Assembly (NCBI RefSeq): GCF_002056795.1
Contig: NZ_CP020104.1
Span: forward strand, 3,297,001-3,361,000
Reading direction: 5' to 3'
Origin: Spirosoma aerolatum
GTDB lineage: Bacteria > Bacteroidota > Bacteroidia > Cytophagales > Spirosomataceae
Length of the DNA stretch: 64,000 bases
Of the stretch, positions 44,173 through 53,534 are shown piece by piece. The translations under genes and the position numbers were made by a program. A model generated the notes under the pieces. The model was not told the origin of the DNA, searched no databases, and was given only the letters and a program-made list of their open reading frames with translations. Positions within the stretch are counted from its first letter, which is position 1; every line of letters begins with the position of its first letter.

Positions 44173-46467
44173 ATGGCTTCGCCCAAAACTACTCTTTCGG
44201 ATCAAACAACCTCTACTGCCGCTCCTACATTAGCTTCGCTCCTGTATCCTGCTGATTGGCCTGCACCGGGGGGCATCGATTTACAGATTCACGACCGTCC
44301 GCATGCCTCATCAACCATCGAATGGTGGTATGTGAATAGCCATTTAACCCTGGCTGATCATCGACAATGTTCACTGTTCGCTTCGTTCTTCCGCATGGCC
44401 ATTGGCCGTGATGAGCAAACTCAACAATACCAGTATGCTCATTCGTTAACCTGGGCAATCAGTGATGTGAGCACGCAGCGGTATTATACGGACTCGCTGG
44501 TTGATCCTATTGCGCCGAAAATTGGCCTGAATACCATCGACAAAGGCGAGGACACGACCGATCCATTATTGCAACGGGCCCTTCGTGAAGTGCTGGTGAA
44601 AGGGAATGTCCCCTTGCCCGACCGTCTGCTCAGTAAAGAAGCGCAGGTGAATGAAGAGTGTCTGTTTCTGGATTATGATGGGAATCAATTTCAAAAACAG
44701 GCAGATGGGAGTTACCTGCTCACACTTCTGAATGCTGACAAAGGAACAGGGGCAACGCTATCGTTCCATCCACAAACCGCTCCTGTTCGGCATGGCGACG
44801 ATGGCGTTGTACGTGGAACGGCTGGTGAGGATATGTTCTATTATTTTATGCCGCATTGCCGCGTAGAAGGGGCACTCCTGATTGATGGACAAACAATTGA
44901 GGTAGCTAGTGCCAGTGGCTGGTATGATCACGAGTTTGGCAAACCGACCAACGATACGCCTGAAGCGAAAATTGAACATAAAATTGCCTGGAACTGGATT
45001 TCGGCTCAACTGGTCAACGGGTACCAGATCAGTGCTTACGATTTGTTTGATAACAATGCTGATGGAGCTAGTTGTGGTCGCTGGATTGTATTGATCGATC
45101 CGAAGGGGAAGGCGCGCCAGTACGACGACTTTAGCTTTCAGCCGCTGAAAACCTGGACCAGTTCACGGACATTTACCGATTACCCGACAACCTGGCAACT
45201 GACCATTCCTGAAGCGAATATAAGTCTGTTTGCCGAAGCGGCCTTTCCAGCGCAGGAGTTTAATACCATCATTTCTAAACGAGCCTTCTGGGAAGGACGC
45301 GTTTCAATTAGCGGCACCTTTGCTGGTGAACCGATCGTTGGGCTAGGGTATGTTGAGCGTAGTGGGTTTGGCCTCAAAGAAAAACTGACCGACTTTTTTA
45401 AGGCCGTTACAAAAGAAACGCGAAAGTCAATTGAAGCCCTGTTGCCACTGTCGCCTACCGATGAGCAACTGAAAAAGCTGGTGGCGGGTAGCGGGAATCC
45501 GCACTTTGTCGACGGGCTCGATCCGGCGCAATATAGTCGGGTATTGCTGAAACCGATACGGGAGATGATTGATCGTGGAGGAAAGTCCTGGCGATCATAT
45601 GCAGCGCTGGCCTGTCTGGATCTGGTCGGTGGGAATTCGCAGCAGTACATGAATTGGCTGGCGTGGCCAGAGTTACTCCACACGGGATCGCTCATCGTCG
45701 ACGATGTGCAGGATGAGTCGGTGATTCGGCGGGGTGGGCCATCGTGTCATATGCTCTATGGGCAAGCCACAGCCATCAACGTGGGAAATGCCTGTTATTT
45801 TCTGGGCGAACTATTGGTCGATTCAACGCTGTCCGACGCCAAGAAGCTTAAACTTTACACCCTGTATTTTGAAACCATGCGGGCGGCCCATGCCGGTCAG
45901 GCCATTGATATTGATGGGTTTGAAGCACTCATGCCTGAAGTGGTCGGCTATGGGCGGGGGGCGGTGCTGGAGGAGCGTATTTTATCCGTGCATCGGTTAA
46001 AGTCGGCTGCTCCGGTCAGTTCGCTGGCACAGTTGGGAGCCATCATGGGCGATGGTACACCCGAACAGGCCAGGGTATTGGGGCAGTTTTTTGAGTCGAT
46101 GGGGCTGGCGTTCCAGATTATAGACGATGTGCTCAATCTGCGCGGTTTTGAAAATAACCTGAAGCATCGGGGGGAAGACATAGCCTGTGGTAAAATAACG
46201 TTACCCGTAGCCAAAGCATTGGGCACACTGGGTTGGCCTGCTCGTCGCGATTTATGGGAAACCATTCGTCAGAAGCCAACTGATCCAGCTATAATTAGTC
46301 AGGTGATTGACAACCTGGAAGCCTGCGGAGCCATTGAAGCCTGCAAACAGCAGGCCGAAAATCTGGTTGAGGAGGCCTGGCAAAAACTAGACGATCTATT
46401 CCCGGATTCGGATGTGAAAATCAGGCTGCGGGCGTTTAGCTGGTACGTGCTGGAGCGTCATTATTAA
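44173..46467 (+). CDS. CrtC-like lipocalin domain fused to polyprenyl diphosphate synthase
   Basis: 764 residues, no signal or membrane segment. Residues about 15-390 match the CrtC/AttH lipocalin-like superfamily: SSTIEWWYVNSHL, LFASFFRM, GWYDHEFG, NGYQISAYDLFD and YVERSGFG. This fold includes carotenoid 1,2-hydratases and fungal pericyclases. Residues about 430-764 are an isoprenyl diphosphate synthase: first Asp motif DDVQD at 45700-45714 followed by RRGGP, second motif DDVLN at 46123-46137, then GEDIACGKITLP. The last Asp of the second motif is Asn, and the LIVDDVQDESVIRRGGPSC stretch with AINVGNACYF resembles eukaryotic-type GGPP synthases. Fusion of these two domains is not one I recognise. 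A plausible reading is that one domain makes a C15-C20 chain and the other hydrates or cyclises it. It heads an operon with a methyltransferase, a glycosyltransferase and two P450s. Confidence 0.85.
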   Translation: MASPKTTLSDQTTSTAAPTLASLLYPADWPAPGGIDLQIHDRPHASSTIEWWYVNSHLTLADHRQCSLFASFFRMAIGRDEQTQQYQYAHSLTWAISDVSTQRYYTDSLVDPIAPKIGLNTIDKGEDTTDPLLQRALREVLVKGNVPLPDRLLSKEAQVNEECLFLDYDGNQFQKQADGSYLLTLLNADKGTGATLSFHPQTAPVRHGDDGVVRGTAGEDMFYYFMPHCRVEGALLIDGQTIEVASASGWYDHEFGKPTNDTPEAKIEHKIAWNWISAQLVNGYQISAYDLFDNNADGASCGRWIVLIDPKGKARQYDDFSFQPLKTWTSSRTFTDYPTTWQLTIPEANISLFAEAAFPAQEFNTIISKRAFWEGRVSISGTFAGEPIVGLGYVERSGFGLKEKLTDFFKAVTKETRKSIEALLPLSPTDEQLKKLVAGSGNPHFVDGLDPAQYSRVLLKPIREMIDRGGKSWRSYAALACLDLVGGNSQQYMNWLAWPELLHTGSLIVDDVQDESVIRRGGPSCHMLYGQATAINVGNACYFLGELLVDSTLSDAKKLKLYTLYFETMRAAHAGQAIDIDGFEALMPEVVGYGRGAVLEERILSVHRLKSAAPVSSLAQLGAIMGDGTPEQARVLGQFFESMGLAFQIIDDVLNLRGFENNLKHRGEDIACGKITLPVAKALGTLGWPARRDLWETIRQKPTDPAIISQVIDNLEACGAIEACKQQAENLVEEAWQKLDDLFPDSDVKIRLRAFSWYVLERHY

Positions 46468-46490
46468 TCCCTTAGTTATCGTCCAACGTC

Positions 46491-47081
46491 GTGTCAACAA
46501 TACTACGTTTTGTTGAGCTGCCTGCCCCTGAGCTGGTCTGGGGCTTGTTTGGTCGTGGGTTAGGCGCCGTATTTTTTATCGCGATCAGTCAGTTATATCA
46601 TCAGGTTTTGCCACTGGCGGGCCGTAGGGGCATAGCACCCATCGAGCAGAAATTAGCCCGTATCCGGCTGGATTATCCCGGTTGGCGACATTGGCTGTAT
46701 TTCCCGACCCTACTATGGCTGAACTGTAGTGATCGGTTCATGCGGGGGTTGATCCTATTAGGGGCAGCAACGGCTTTGCTGGTCGTTTATGGTGGCCCTT
46801 TCGCCGGCCCAGCCCTATTGATTTGCTGGCTGGTTTACCTATCTTTCGATCTGGCGCTGGGTTTTACTTATCCATGGGATTGTCTGTTGCTCGAAGCGGG
46901 TTTTCTGGGGCTTTTTCTGCCCACGATGCCCACGTTACCAACTGTAGCGGTTGCCAGTCTGCCTCTGCCAATAGTGTCCTGGTCGTATCGCTGGTTATTT
47001 TTTCGGGTGCTCTTTGGATTTGGTAAGTATAAATTCATCGGGGGAGTCTGCGGGATCGCGGCTATTTTCATAGCTTTTTGA
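46491..47081 (+). pseudogene. Lipase maturation factor-like membrane protein, N-terminal part (frameshifted)
   Basis: 196 residues with about five membrane segments. RGLGAVFFIAISQLYHQV, RRGIAPIEQ, YFPTLLWLNCSDRFM and YPWDCLLLEAGFLGLFL follow the N-terminal half of the lipase maturation factor (LMF1) family. The frame ends just after FGFGKYKFIGG, where family members continue. Inserting one G in the run of five G at 47040-47044 joins it to the next frame, giving KFIGGSLRDRGYFHSFLINI, the expected W/L-R-D loop. So this and the next entry appear to be one gene of about 2.29 kb. The break could be a sequencing error, a real mutation, phase variation or -1 frameshifting. GTG start, 23 bp after the prenyl synthase fusion. 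Confidence 0.75.
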
Positions 47082-48784
47082 TCAATATACCCTTGCCCGC
47101 TTACCTGGGATGGTACATGTACCGACTGCCTAAATGGGTATTTCAGGGGGTTGTTCTGCTGGTGTTTTTTACCGAAATCATATTGCCATTTGGTGTTTTC
47201 ATTCCCGGTAATACCCGCTTGGTCGTAGCTGTGTTTACGGCCTGCCTCATGGTGGGGATTCAACTGGTAAGCAATTTTGGTTTTTTTAATCTACTGACGG
47301 TTGTGCTCTGTATAGCCCTGCTGGATACCCAGTCGTGGGTTTGGGATACTACATGGGCGAGAGTCGCCAGTCATTGGCTCGCGCATGGCCTATTGGTAAT
47401 TCTAGCTGTGGGCGGATTACTGAATTTGCCCTTTAACAGTTGGTGTTCGCATACCTGGATGCATTGGCCGGTATTCATTCGGATTCGGGTGCCGGTTGTT
47501 CAGGCGTTACTGCGCTTTTATCGAGTGCTGAATCGGTTTCGGCTGGTTCTTGCCTACGGCGTTTTTCCGCCCACGAGTAGTCCTGCGATTCGTTGGGTGC
47601 CGGTCATTGAAGGCACTCAAGATGGGCATACCTGGCTTCCATATACCTATCGGTACATGACCACTACCGAAACGAGCCCACCCCGGTATGTGGCACCCTA
47701 TCACCCCAGACTCGATCATGGGATTTTCTACGAATCATTTGGCTCAAACGATGCAAACTTTGGCTGGTCGACTCTTGGGTGTGGCAACCCCTATGATTTC
47801 TCGACCGTGAGTGGGGTGCAGCTACTGGTCCAGCGGCTACTGGAAGATGAACCGTTGGTTCGGCCGCTGTTTCGGGTGTGCCCTTTTCCGGTAGGAGCGC
47901 CACCCCAGGCGGTACGAATAACGTTTTATCGGTTTCAGCCCACTACGCTGGCCGAGCGTCGGCGAACAGGCCGCTGGTGGACCCGTATAGTTGTCGGAAC
48001 GCATCAGCCGCCGACGAAACGGGAGGATCGGCTATGGAAACTACGGTATCCGGTACCTGAGTTGTTTCACCCGGATGCCATCCACTGGAAACGTCGGGCT
48101 CCGCGTATTCAGGCATTACAGGCTCGTGCCCAACAGGCGCAGGCCGATGCGATCTGGACACACATACAGACTGATCTGAAATTCAATCTGGCAGAGTTCT
48201 GGAACGATTTTATACCATTGGCCAACGAAAGCGGGTTAAATTGGGCCACGATGCCCCAAACGGTAGCGCAATTACGAACTCGGTACAACTGGCAGGAACT
48301 ACTGGAGCTTCAGCAGCTATTCAGCCGTCTTAGTTTGGCCTTGCTCACGAAACTTGAACCGTTTTTCTTGGATATGGCTGAACCTCAACTCGTTGTTAGC
48401 GAGTATTTTCAGCTTTGCCTGTTTACGCACTACCTAATTGGACAGGGGCAGGCTATTTATTCGGACGTGTTCAATAACCCCACGAGGGCTACCCAATATC
48501 TTGTACAGTTTGAGCCGGAGCGCAGCTTTTATTATCTGGGACTTTTCTGGTTCGATACCCTTGTTTTTCAGGCGCGTAAGTTTCGGTTGTTTTTGAAGAT
48601 TTCGGTTCATCAATCGGGAAACGGATTGCCTGGATTTTTAGACCTGATACCGTTTATAAGCCAGCAGTTTACCGATATTGGTGAGGAACATCTGCCTGAT
48701 CTTCAGCGAAATCCGAAAAATGGCGATTGGCTGATTAGCGAAAGACAGCCTGAGCCTGCTGCCGAATCCGCACTTAACCAATAA
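47078..48784 (+). pseudogene. Lipase maturation factor-like protein, C-terminal part (frameshifted)
   Basis: The open frame from TTG 47078 gives 568 residues; if the frameshift at 47040-47044 is corrected it continues the preceding frame. LMF landmarks: LGWYMYRLPKWVFQG, FFTEIILPFGVFIPG, NFGFFNLLTVVLCI, LPYTYRYMTT, VAPYHPRLDHGIFYESF and GRWWTR. After about residue 290 there is a further 280-residue mostly helical region that I do not recognise and that is not part of usual LMF proteins. LMF-type proteins act on secreted lipases in animals; the bacterial role is unclear. Position inside a terpenoid-like operon suggests a membrane function in that pathway. TTG overlaps the previous stop (TTGA), so translational coupling is possible if the split is real. 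Confidence 0.75.
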
Positions 48785-48794
48785 GTTGTTGACA

Positions 48795-49679
48795 ATGAAA
48801 CAAGTTCAATTACCCAACGGCTTACGCGTGGCCGCCCTGAATAAGACCGAAGCCGATGTGCTGTATCATGAGATTTTTGCCATGCAGTCGTACCAACAGC
48901 ACGGTATCCGCCTGGCCGATGGCGACTGTGTATTCGATGTCGGGGCAAACATTGGTTTGTATTCCATTTTTCTGACGCAGACTTACCCGAATTTAAAGCT
49001 GTTTGCATTCGAGCCAATACCTGCTTTATACGCTGTACTGCAACAGAATGCACGGCTTCTTTTTTCAACGGTGAACGCCCGGTTATTCAACATTGGGCTG
49101 TCGGATCGGGCCGGAACCGCCCGGTTTACATTTCAGCCGTCGCTTAGCATGACGGCCAGTATGTATCCGGGGGCAATCGCCGATAGTTCGCAGAAGAAGG
49201 CCAGTGCGTATGCCTGGATGCAGGCGCTGATTGGCGATATGGCCCGAGTTGGGCAACTACCGACTACCCTGGCTAACTGGCTTACCCGTTCGCTGGCTCG
49301 CCCGTACCTGCGCTTGCCCGTACTTGGCTTGCTTAGTATCCCGATTCTCTCACTAAGCGTAATACAACGTCTGCGTAAACAACAGATTGACTGTATACTC
49401 AAAACCATTTCAGACATTATTCGTGAGCAGAATATTGATCGGATCGATGTGATGAAAATTGATGTAGAAGGGAGTGAACTGGATGTAGTGCGAGGTATCA
49501 ACGATGCCGACTGGCCCAAAATCAGGCAGTTTATCATCGAAGTGCATGATCTCGATAATCGGGTCACTACCCTGACAGCCCTGTTTCAGCAGCGAGGTTT
49601 TCGAACCATTGTCGATCAGGAAGACTGGCAGCTGCATCGGTTGATGAATATTTATACACTCTATGCCATGGCCGACTAA
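48795..49679 (+). CDS. FkbM-family methyltransferase
   Basis: 294 residues from ATG 48795 (an in-frame TTG at 48786 is less likely). SAM-binding Rossmann core: VFDVGANIGLYSIFL (motif I), LFAFEPIPALYAVL, then IDVMKIDVEGSELDVV, the typical FkbM signature, and QFIIEVHD. Between them lies an insertion of about 90 residues (about 120-205) with hydrophobic stretches (LGLLSIPILSLSVI) that may give membrane contact. FkbM enzymes methylate hydroxyls of sugars and natural products. In this operon the target could be the terpenoid or its sugar. Confidence 0.9.
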   Translation: MKQVQLPNGLRVAALNKTEADVLYHEIFAMQSYQQHGIRLADGDCVFDVGANIGLYSIFLTQTYPNLKLFAFEPIPALYAVLQQNARLLFSTVNARLFNIGLSDRAGTARFTFQPSLSMTASMYPGAIADSSQKKASAYAWMQALIGDMARVGQLPTTLANWLTRSLARPYLRLPVLGLLSIPILSLSVIQRLRKQQIDCILKTISDIIREQNIDRIDVMKIDVEGSELDVVRGINDADWPKIRQFIIEVHDLDNRVTTLTALFQQRGFRTIVDQEDWQLHRLMNIYTLYAMAD

Positions 49680-49703
49680 GCCTGGCAACGGGCGTTATCC
49701 GGT

Positions 49704-50873
49704 ATGAATGATTTGGTTATGAAACAAGTTGCCATTGTCTATTTTGATGCAGCTTCGGGGCATCGATCGGCCGCTGTAGGGCTGAAGCGGGCCCTGGATA
49801 GTCGCTATCCTGACTGGTCGGTTCGTCTAATTAATATTGTAGATCTGTTTGATCGGCATAAACGGTTTGGAAAAATTGCCCGATACGGCATTGATCGATT
49901 TAACGGGCAGTTGAAGCGGGATAAAGTATTTGATCTGGGAGGGCAGATTAACCTGTCGCTGCTTTTTCATGATCTGTTGGGGCAGGAGGGTATCCGGCAG
50001 CTGAGTTCATTCTGGCAGGAAATACCTCCCGATGTCGTTATATCGGTAACACCCATGTACAACCCGGCTCTGTATGCAAGTGTCCGACTGATCAATCCAT
50101 CGGCTGTTTGCATAACCATTCCGGTTGATTTTGAGGAAGTGAAGCCTCGGTACTGGTTTACTCCCCGCGTTGATCAGTATTACCTGAACGGCACTGATCG
50201 GTTATACCAGCAGGCCCGGAAAGCCGGCGTACCAGATGCCCGGAACTACCGGGTAGCAGGCATGGTCGCTGATCCCCTCTGCTATGAAATACCTAGTATG
50301 GGTCAGCGAGTCGAACGCATTCGATTGGGCCTGGACCCGGATTTGCCTACCGGGGTGATCTCATTTGGTGGGCAGGGCTGCATTCATCTTCAGACCATTG
50401 CCGAAGCCGTAGCCCAGGCTAACCTTCGCATTAATTTGATTTTTCTGTGCGGTCGGAATAAGGTTGTTTTTAACGCCATTCAAAACCTGAAAACGCCGTA
50501 TCCAAAGCAGGTGCTTGGCTACTTGCCCGATACGCCTATTCAATACTTACACCTAGCCGACTTTGCAATTGGAAAGCCGGGAGCCATGACCATTACGGAA
50601 GCATTAATTACGCAAACGCCACTGATCGCTCTGAAGAGTAAAGGGATGAGACCGGTGCAACGTGGGAATGAAGCCTGGCTGGTGGCGCATCAGGTCGGTA
50701 TTCTTGCCCGGCATGTTGGGGAGATTGTTCCGGCTATTCAGCAGATTATTACCAACCCGGTTTATCGGGAGCGAGCGGTTGCCGAAGCGCATCGGGCCGT
50801 TTATGATGTAGCGGAGTTGGTGGGTTCATTCGTAAGCCGTAACGTAGAGAAAAAGTATGACGAGTATTGCTAA
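49704..50873 (+). CDS. MGDG synthase-like glycosyltransferase (GT28-related)
   Basis: 389 residues with a GT-B fold. AIVYFDAASGHRSAAVGLKR at the start is the G-H family signature of monogalactosyldiacylglycerol synthases and MurG-like enzymes. GVISFGGQGC, VLGYLPDTPIQYLHLADF and GKPGAMTITEALI form the nucleotide-sugar half. These enzymes glycosylate lipid acceptors at the membrane surface. Here the acceptor may be a prenyl-derived alcohol made by the operon. The next gene starts 17 bp before its stop. An internal ATG at 49719 is also possible. Confidence 0.87.
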   Translation: MNDLVMKQVAIVYFDAASGHRSAAVGLKRALDSRYPDWSVRLINIVDLFDRHKRFGKIARYGIDRFNGQLKRDKVFDLGGQINLSLLFHDLLGQEGIRQLSSFWQEIPPDVVISVTPMYNPALYASVRLINPSAVCITIPVDFEEVKPRYWFTPRVDQYYLNGTDRLYQQARKAGVPDARNYRVAGMVADPLCYEIPSMGQRVERIRLGLDPDLPTGVISFGGQGCIHLQTIAEAVAQANLRINLIFLCGRNKVVFNAIQNLKTPYPKQVLGYLPDTPIQYLHLADFAIGKPGAMTITEALITQTPLIALKSKGMRPVQRGNEAWLVAHQVGILARHVGEIVPAIQQIITNPVYRERAVAEAHRAVYDVAELVGSFVSRNVEKKYDEYC

Positions 50874-52179
50874 AGGGCCTGGTGCCCGCGAGGCAAAACG
50901 ACTGATTCATTCGAATCCGCAACAGGGCTGGGTGGACTTAGTTCTGAAATATGGAAACAATTTCAGCTATCAGGGCGGACTGGCTACCTGCGATCCTGCC
51001 GTGATTCAGACCATGCTGATGCAACGGACACATACCCAGTATCGCTCGGAAGGTTATAAATTGATGTCGCGGCTGGTTCCGGGAGCACCAGGCGTGTTAT
51101 TCATGGAAGGTGAGGAATGGCATAAACATGTTCAGGCGGTGATGCCCGTGTTTACGAAATCGGCCGTCGATTCCTATGCCAGTCGTATGCATGAAACCGT
51201 CGTTAACTGTTTGGCGGACTGGAAACCAGGGATGCCGATACCCGATTTGTTCGTATTGATTACACAATTGGGGTTGCAGGTCGTGCTTCGGGTCGGCTAT
51301 GGACTCGACCTTGCCGATTCGTTGACGCAGCGTTTCGGCAATATGCTGATGACCTACAAACAACAGACTATGACTTCTCAGGCTCGGTTGGATGAATTTG
51401 GCTTTTCGCTCGATCAGCTACGCATTATACCGACTTTTCTTCGCGAACGATACCAGCTGAAGAGACTGATTCAAACCCTGAATCAAGTGGTCAGTCAGAT
51501 TATGCAGAAACGGCAGCAAACGGGCAGTCAGGGTCAGGACTGGTTCAATCTGCTGGGTAAGGCTGGGTTTTCGCTGTCGCAGATTAGTGATGAGCTAAAT
51601 CATATTTATGGGGCTTTCAGTGCGATTGATTACGTGATTACCTGCGGATTGGTGGAAGTAAGCCGACGGCCTGACTGGGCTGAACGGATTCGGAACGAAC
51701 TTAAACAGGTGCTCGGGAAGCGACTTTACCCTACGCGTGCTGATTTCGACCACCTACCCGACACCACCAATTTTATGAAAGAGGTATTCCGATATTATCC
51801 CGTAGCGGCTGCGATTCTGCGACGAACTGGAGAACAACTTTCGATAAACCAAGATTCTTTGCCTAAGAATCGGGAGGTAATGATTATGATTCAGGCCCTG
51901 CATTTTCATCCCGATTTCTGGGACTCATCGGCCACTTTCGACCCTAACCGCTGGAATCGGCCTTTGCGTGAACCTCGGGCGTATATGCCGTTTCTGATCG
52001 GTCCCCGGCAATGCATCGGCCGACACCTGGCCGAACTACATTTTGTAATTACCCTGAATGCACTGTTGCAACGGTTCGATATACAGGTTCTTTCAGACAA
52101 CCCCTCCATTTTGCCTTACCTGATTCCCCGGTTTGCGGGTCCGGTACCAGCTCAACTCACTGTATATAATCAGGTATGA
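50857..52179 (+). CDS. Cytochrome P450 (first of a tandem pair)
   Basis: 440 residues, soluble bacterial P450 size. Heme-binding FLIGPRQCIGRH, K-helix KEVFR (E-x-x-R) and FDPNRW are present. Aligned by distance to the L-x-x-x-x-R-P end of the I helix, the normal A-G-x-D/E-T reads G-A-F-S-A, so both the acid and the alcohol used for O2 activation are missing. That points to an unusual mechanism, such as peroxygenase-like use of H2O2 or a rearrangement, or to a relay by other residues. It overlaps the gene before by 17 bp and the next by 4 bp. No ferredoxin or reductase is encoded nearby. Confidence 0.93.
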   Translation: MTSIAKGPGAREAKRLIHSNPQQGWVDLVLKYGNNFSYQGGLATCDPAVIQTMLMQRTHTQYRSEGYKLMSRLVPGAPGVLFMEGEEWHKHVQAVMPVFTKSAVDSYASRMHETVVNCLADWKPGMPIPDLFVLITQLGLQVVLRVGYGLDLADSLTQRFGNMLMTYKQQTMTSQARLDEFGFSLDQLRIIPTFLRERYQLKRLIQTLNQVVSQIMQKRQQTGSQGQDWFNLLGKAGFSLSQISDELNHIYGAFSAIDYVITCGLVEVSRRPDWAERIRNELKQVLGKRLYPTRADFDHLPDTTNFMKEVFRYYPVAAAILRRTGEQLSINQDSLPKNREVMIMIQALHFHPDFWDSSATFDPNRWNRPLREPRAYMPFLIGPRQCIGRHLAELHFVITLNALLQRFDIQVLSDNPSILPYLIPRFAGPVPAQLTVYNQV

Positions 52180-53534
52180 AAACGAATCGGTTTGGTATTC
52201 CCCCTGGCCCAACAGTGGCAGAAGCCCAACACCTGCTTGAACAGCATCGGGATAAGGCTTGGGTAATACTGACCCAAGCGTACGGGAAAAATTTTCTGTA
52301 TCAGGGTAATCTGGTCACCTGCGACCCCCGGCTGGTTGAAGCCCTGCTGATGGATCGGATGCATACGCAACGTCGATCCAGTATCTATAGATACGCTTCC
52401 TGGATGATTCCGATAGCACCGGGTCTTCTGTTTATGGATGGTGATGCTTGGGAGAAACGGTTGCGGGCCGTTATGCCGGTGTTTACCAAAGCAAATGTCG
52501 ATTCGTATGCCGAGTGCATGCATCAGCAGATTGGGCAGCATATAGCCCATTGGCAGGAAAATCTGTCCTTTGAGGATTTATATGCGTTACTAGTTAATCT
52601 CAACAGCTCGTTGTTTCTGAAGGTAGGCTGTGGGCTTGACCCCGACCAGGCCGGTGCTCGCCAACTGGGTCGTACGTTGATCGATTTCAAGTTTCATTAC
52701 ATGGACACGCGAAGCCGACTCGATGATTTTGGCATGGGGAAGCGGCAACTCGTGCGGTTGCCCCGCTTTTTGAAGGCTCAGTGGCAGCGAATTCGTAAAA
52801 AAAGGCAGCTTTACACACAGATTGATTCGTTAATGAGCCAACCACAAAGGGGCGATAGTAGAGGGCTAAACTGGCTGAATCGCATGCGGGAAGCAGGCTT
52901 TTCGGCGCCTGAAATAGCCAATGAAGTGAATCATCTGTATGGAGCCTACAATGCGCTGGATTATGTATTAACAGGAGCATTGTACGAACTCGGCAAACGG
53001 CCCGCTCTGGCTGAAACCCTACGTAACGAACTTCGTACCGTGACCAGTGAGCGAGGCTATCCCACCCGTGATGATTTTCGTTTGTTGCCCAACACCCTCC
53101 AGTTTATGAAAGAGATAATGCGTGTTTATCCCGTCACAATGGCCGTTGCCCGCCGATTTGGCGAATCGATGACCGTTGATGGTATAACGATACCCAAGGG
53201 GCAGGAAGCGTTGATTTTACTGCATGCTCTGCATCATCATCCCGATTTCTGGGAAAATCCGGATCAATTCGAGCCCAGACGATGGCAGGCTGAACCATCT
53301 GTGCCGTATACGTACGTCCCGTTCCTGAACGGCCCCCGAAAATGCATTGGTCAGCATTTGGCGGAGTTGAATTTCGTGATCGTGCTGAATGCGTTCCTGC
53401 AAACGTATTCTGTAGAGATTTTTGATCCCAATATTCGATTGGCCACGTTTATGATGCCCCGTTTCGAGCGAAAAGTGGCGGGTATACTGCATCGTCGAAA
53501 AGAGGAAAACCCGACTTATCGGGACATGGATTAA
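52176..53534 (+). CDS. Cytochrome P450 (second of a tandem pair)
   Basis: 452 residues and clearly a sister of the preceding P450 (shared GKNFLYQGNLVTCDP-type start, VMPVFTKANVDSYAE, YPTRDDF, same C-terminal layout). Heme motif FLNGPRKCIGQH, K-helix KEIMR. The I-helix site reads G-A-Y-N-A, again without the acid-alcohol pair. ATG overlaps the previous stop (ATGA). Tandem duplication followed by divergence suggests two successive oxidations of one scaffold. The stop shares a TTAA with the stop of the convergent gene at 53531. Confidence 0.93.
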   Translation: MKTNRFGIPPGPTVAEAQHLLEQHRDKAWVILTQAYGKNFLYQGNLVTCDPRLVEALLMDRMHTQRRSSIYRYASWMIPIAPGLLFMDGDAWEKRLRAVMPVFTKANVDSYAECMHQQIGQHIAHWQENLSFEDLYALLVNLNSSLFLKVGCGLDPDQAGARQLGRTLIDFKFHYMDTRSRLDDFGMGKRQLVRLPRFLKAQWQRIRKKRQLYTQIDSLMSQPQRGDSRGLNWLNRMREAGFSAPEIANEVNHLYGAYNALDYVLTGALYELGKRPALAETLRNELRTVTSERGYPTRDDFRLLPNTLQFMKEIMRVYPVTMAVARRFGESMTVDGITIPKGQEALILLHALHHHPDFWENPDQFEPRRWQAEPSVPYTYVPFLNGPRKCIGQHLAELNFVIVLNAFLQTYSVEIFDPNIRLATFMMPRFERKVAGILHRRKEENPTYRDMD

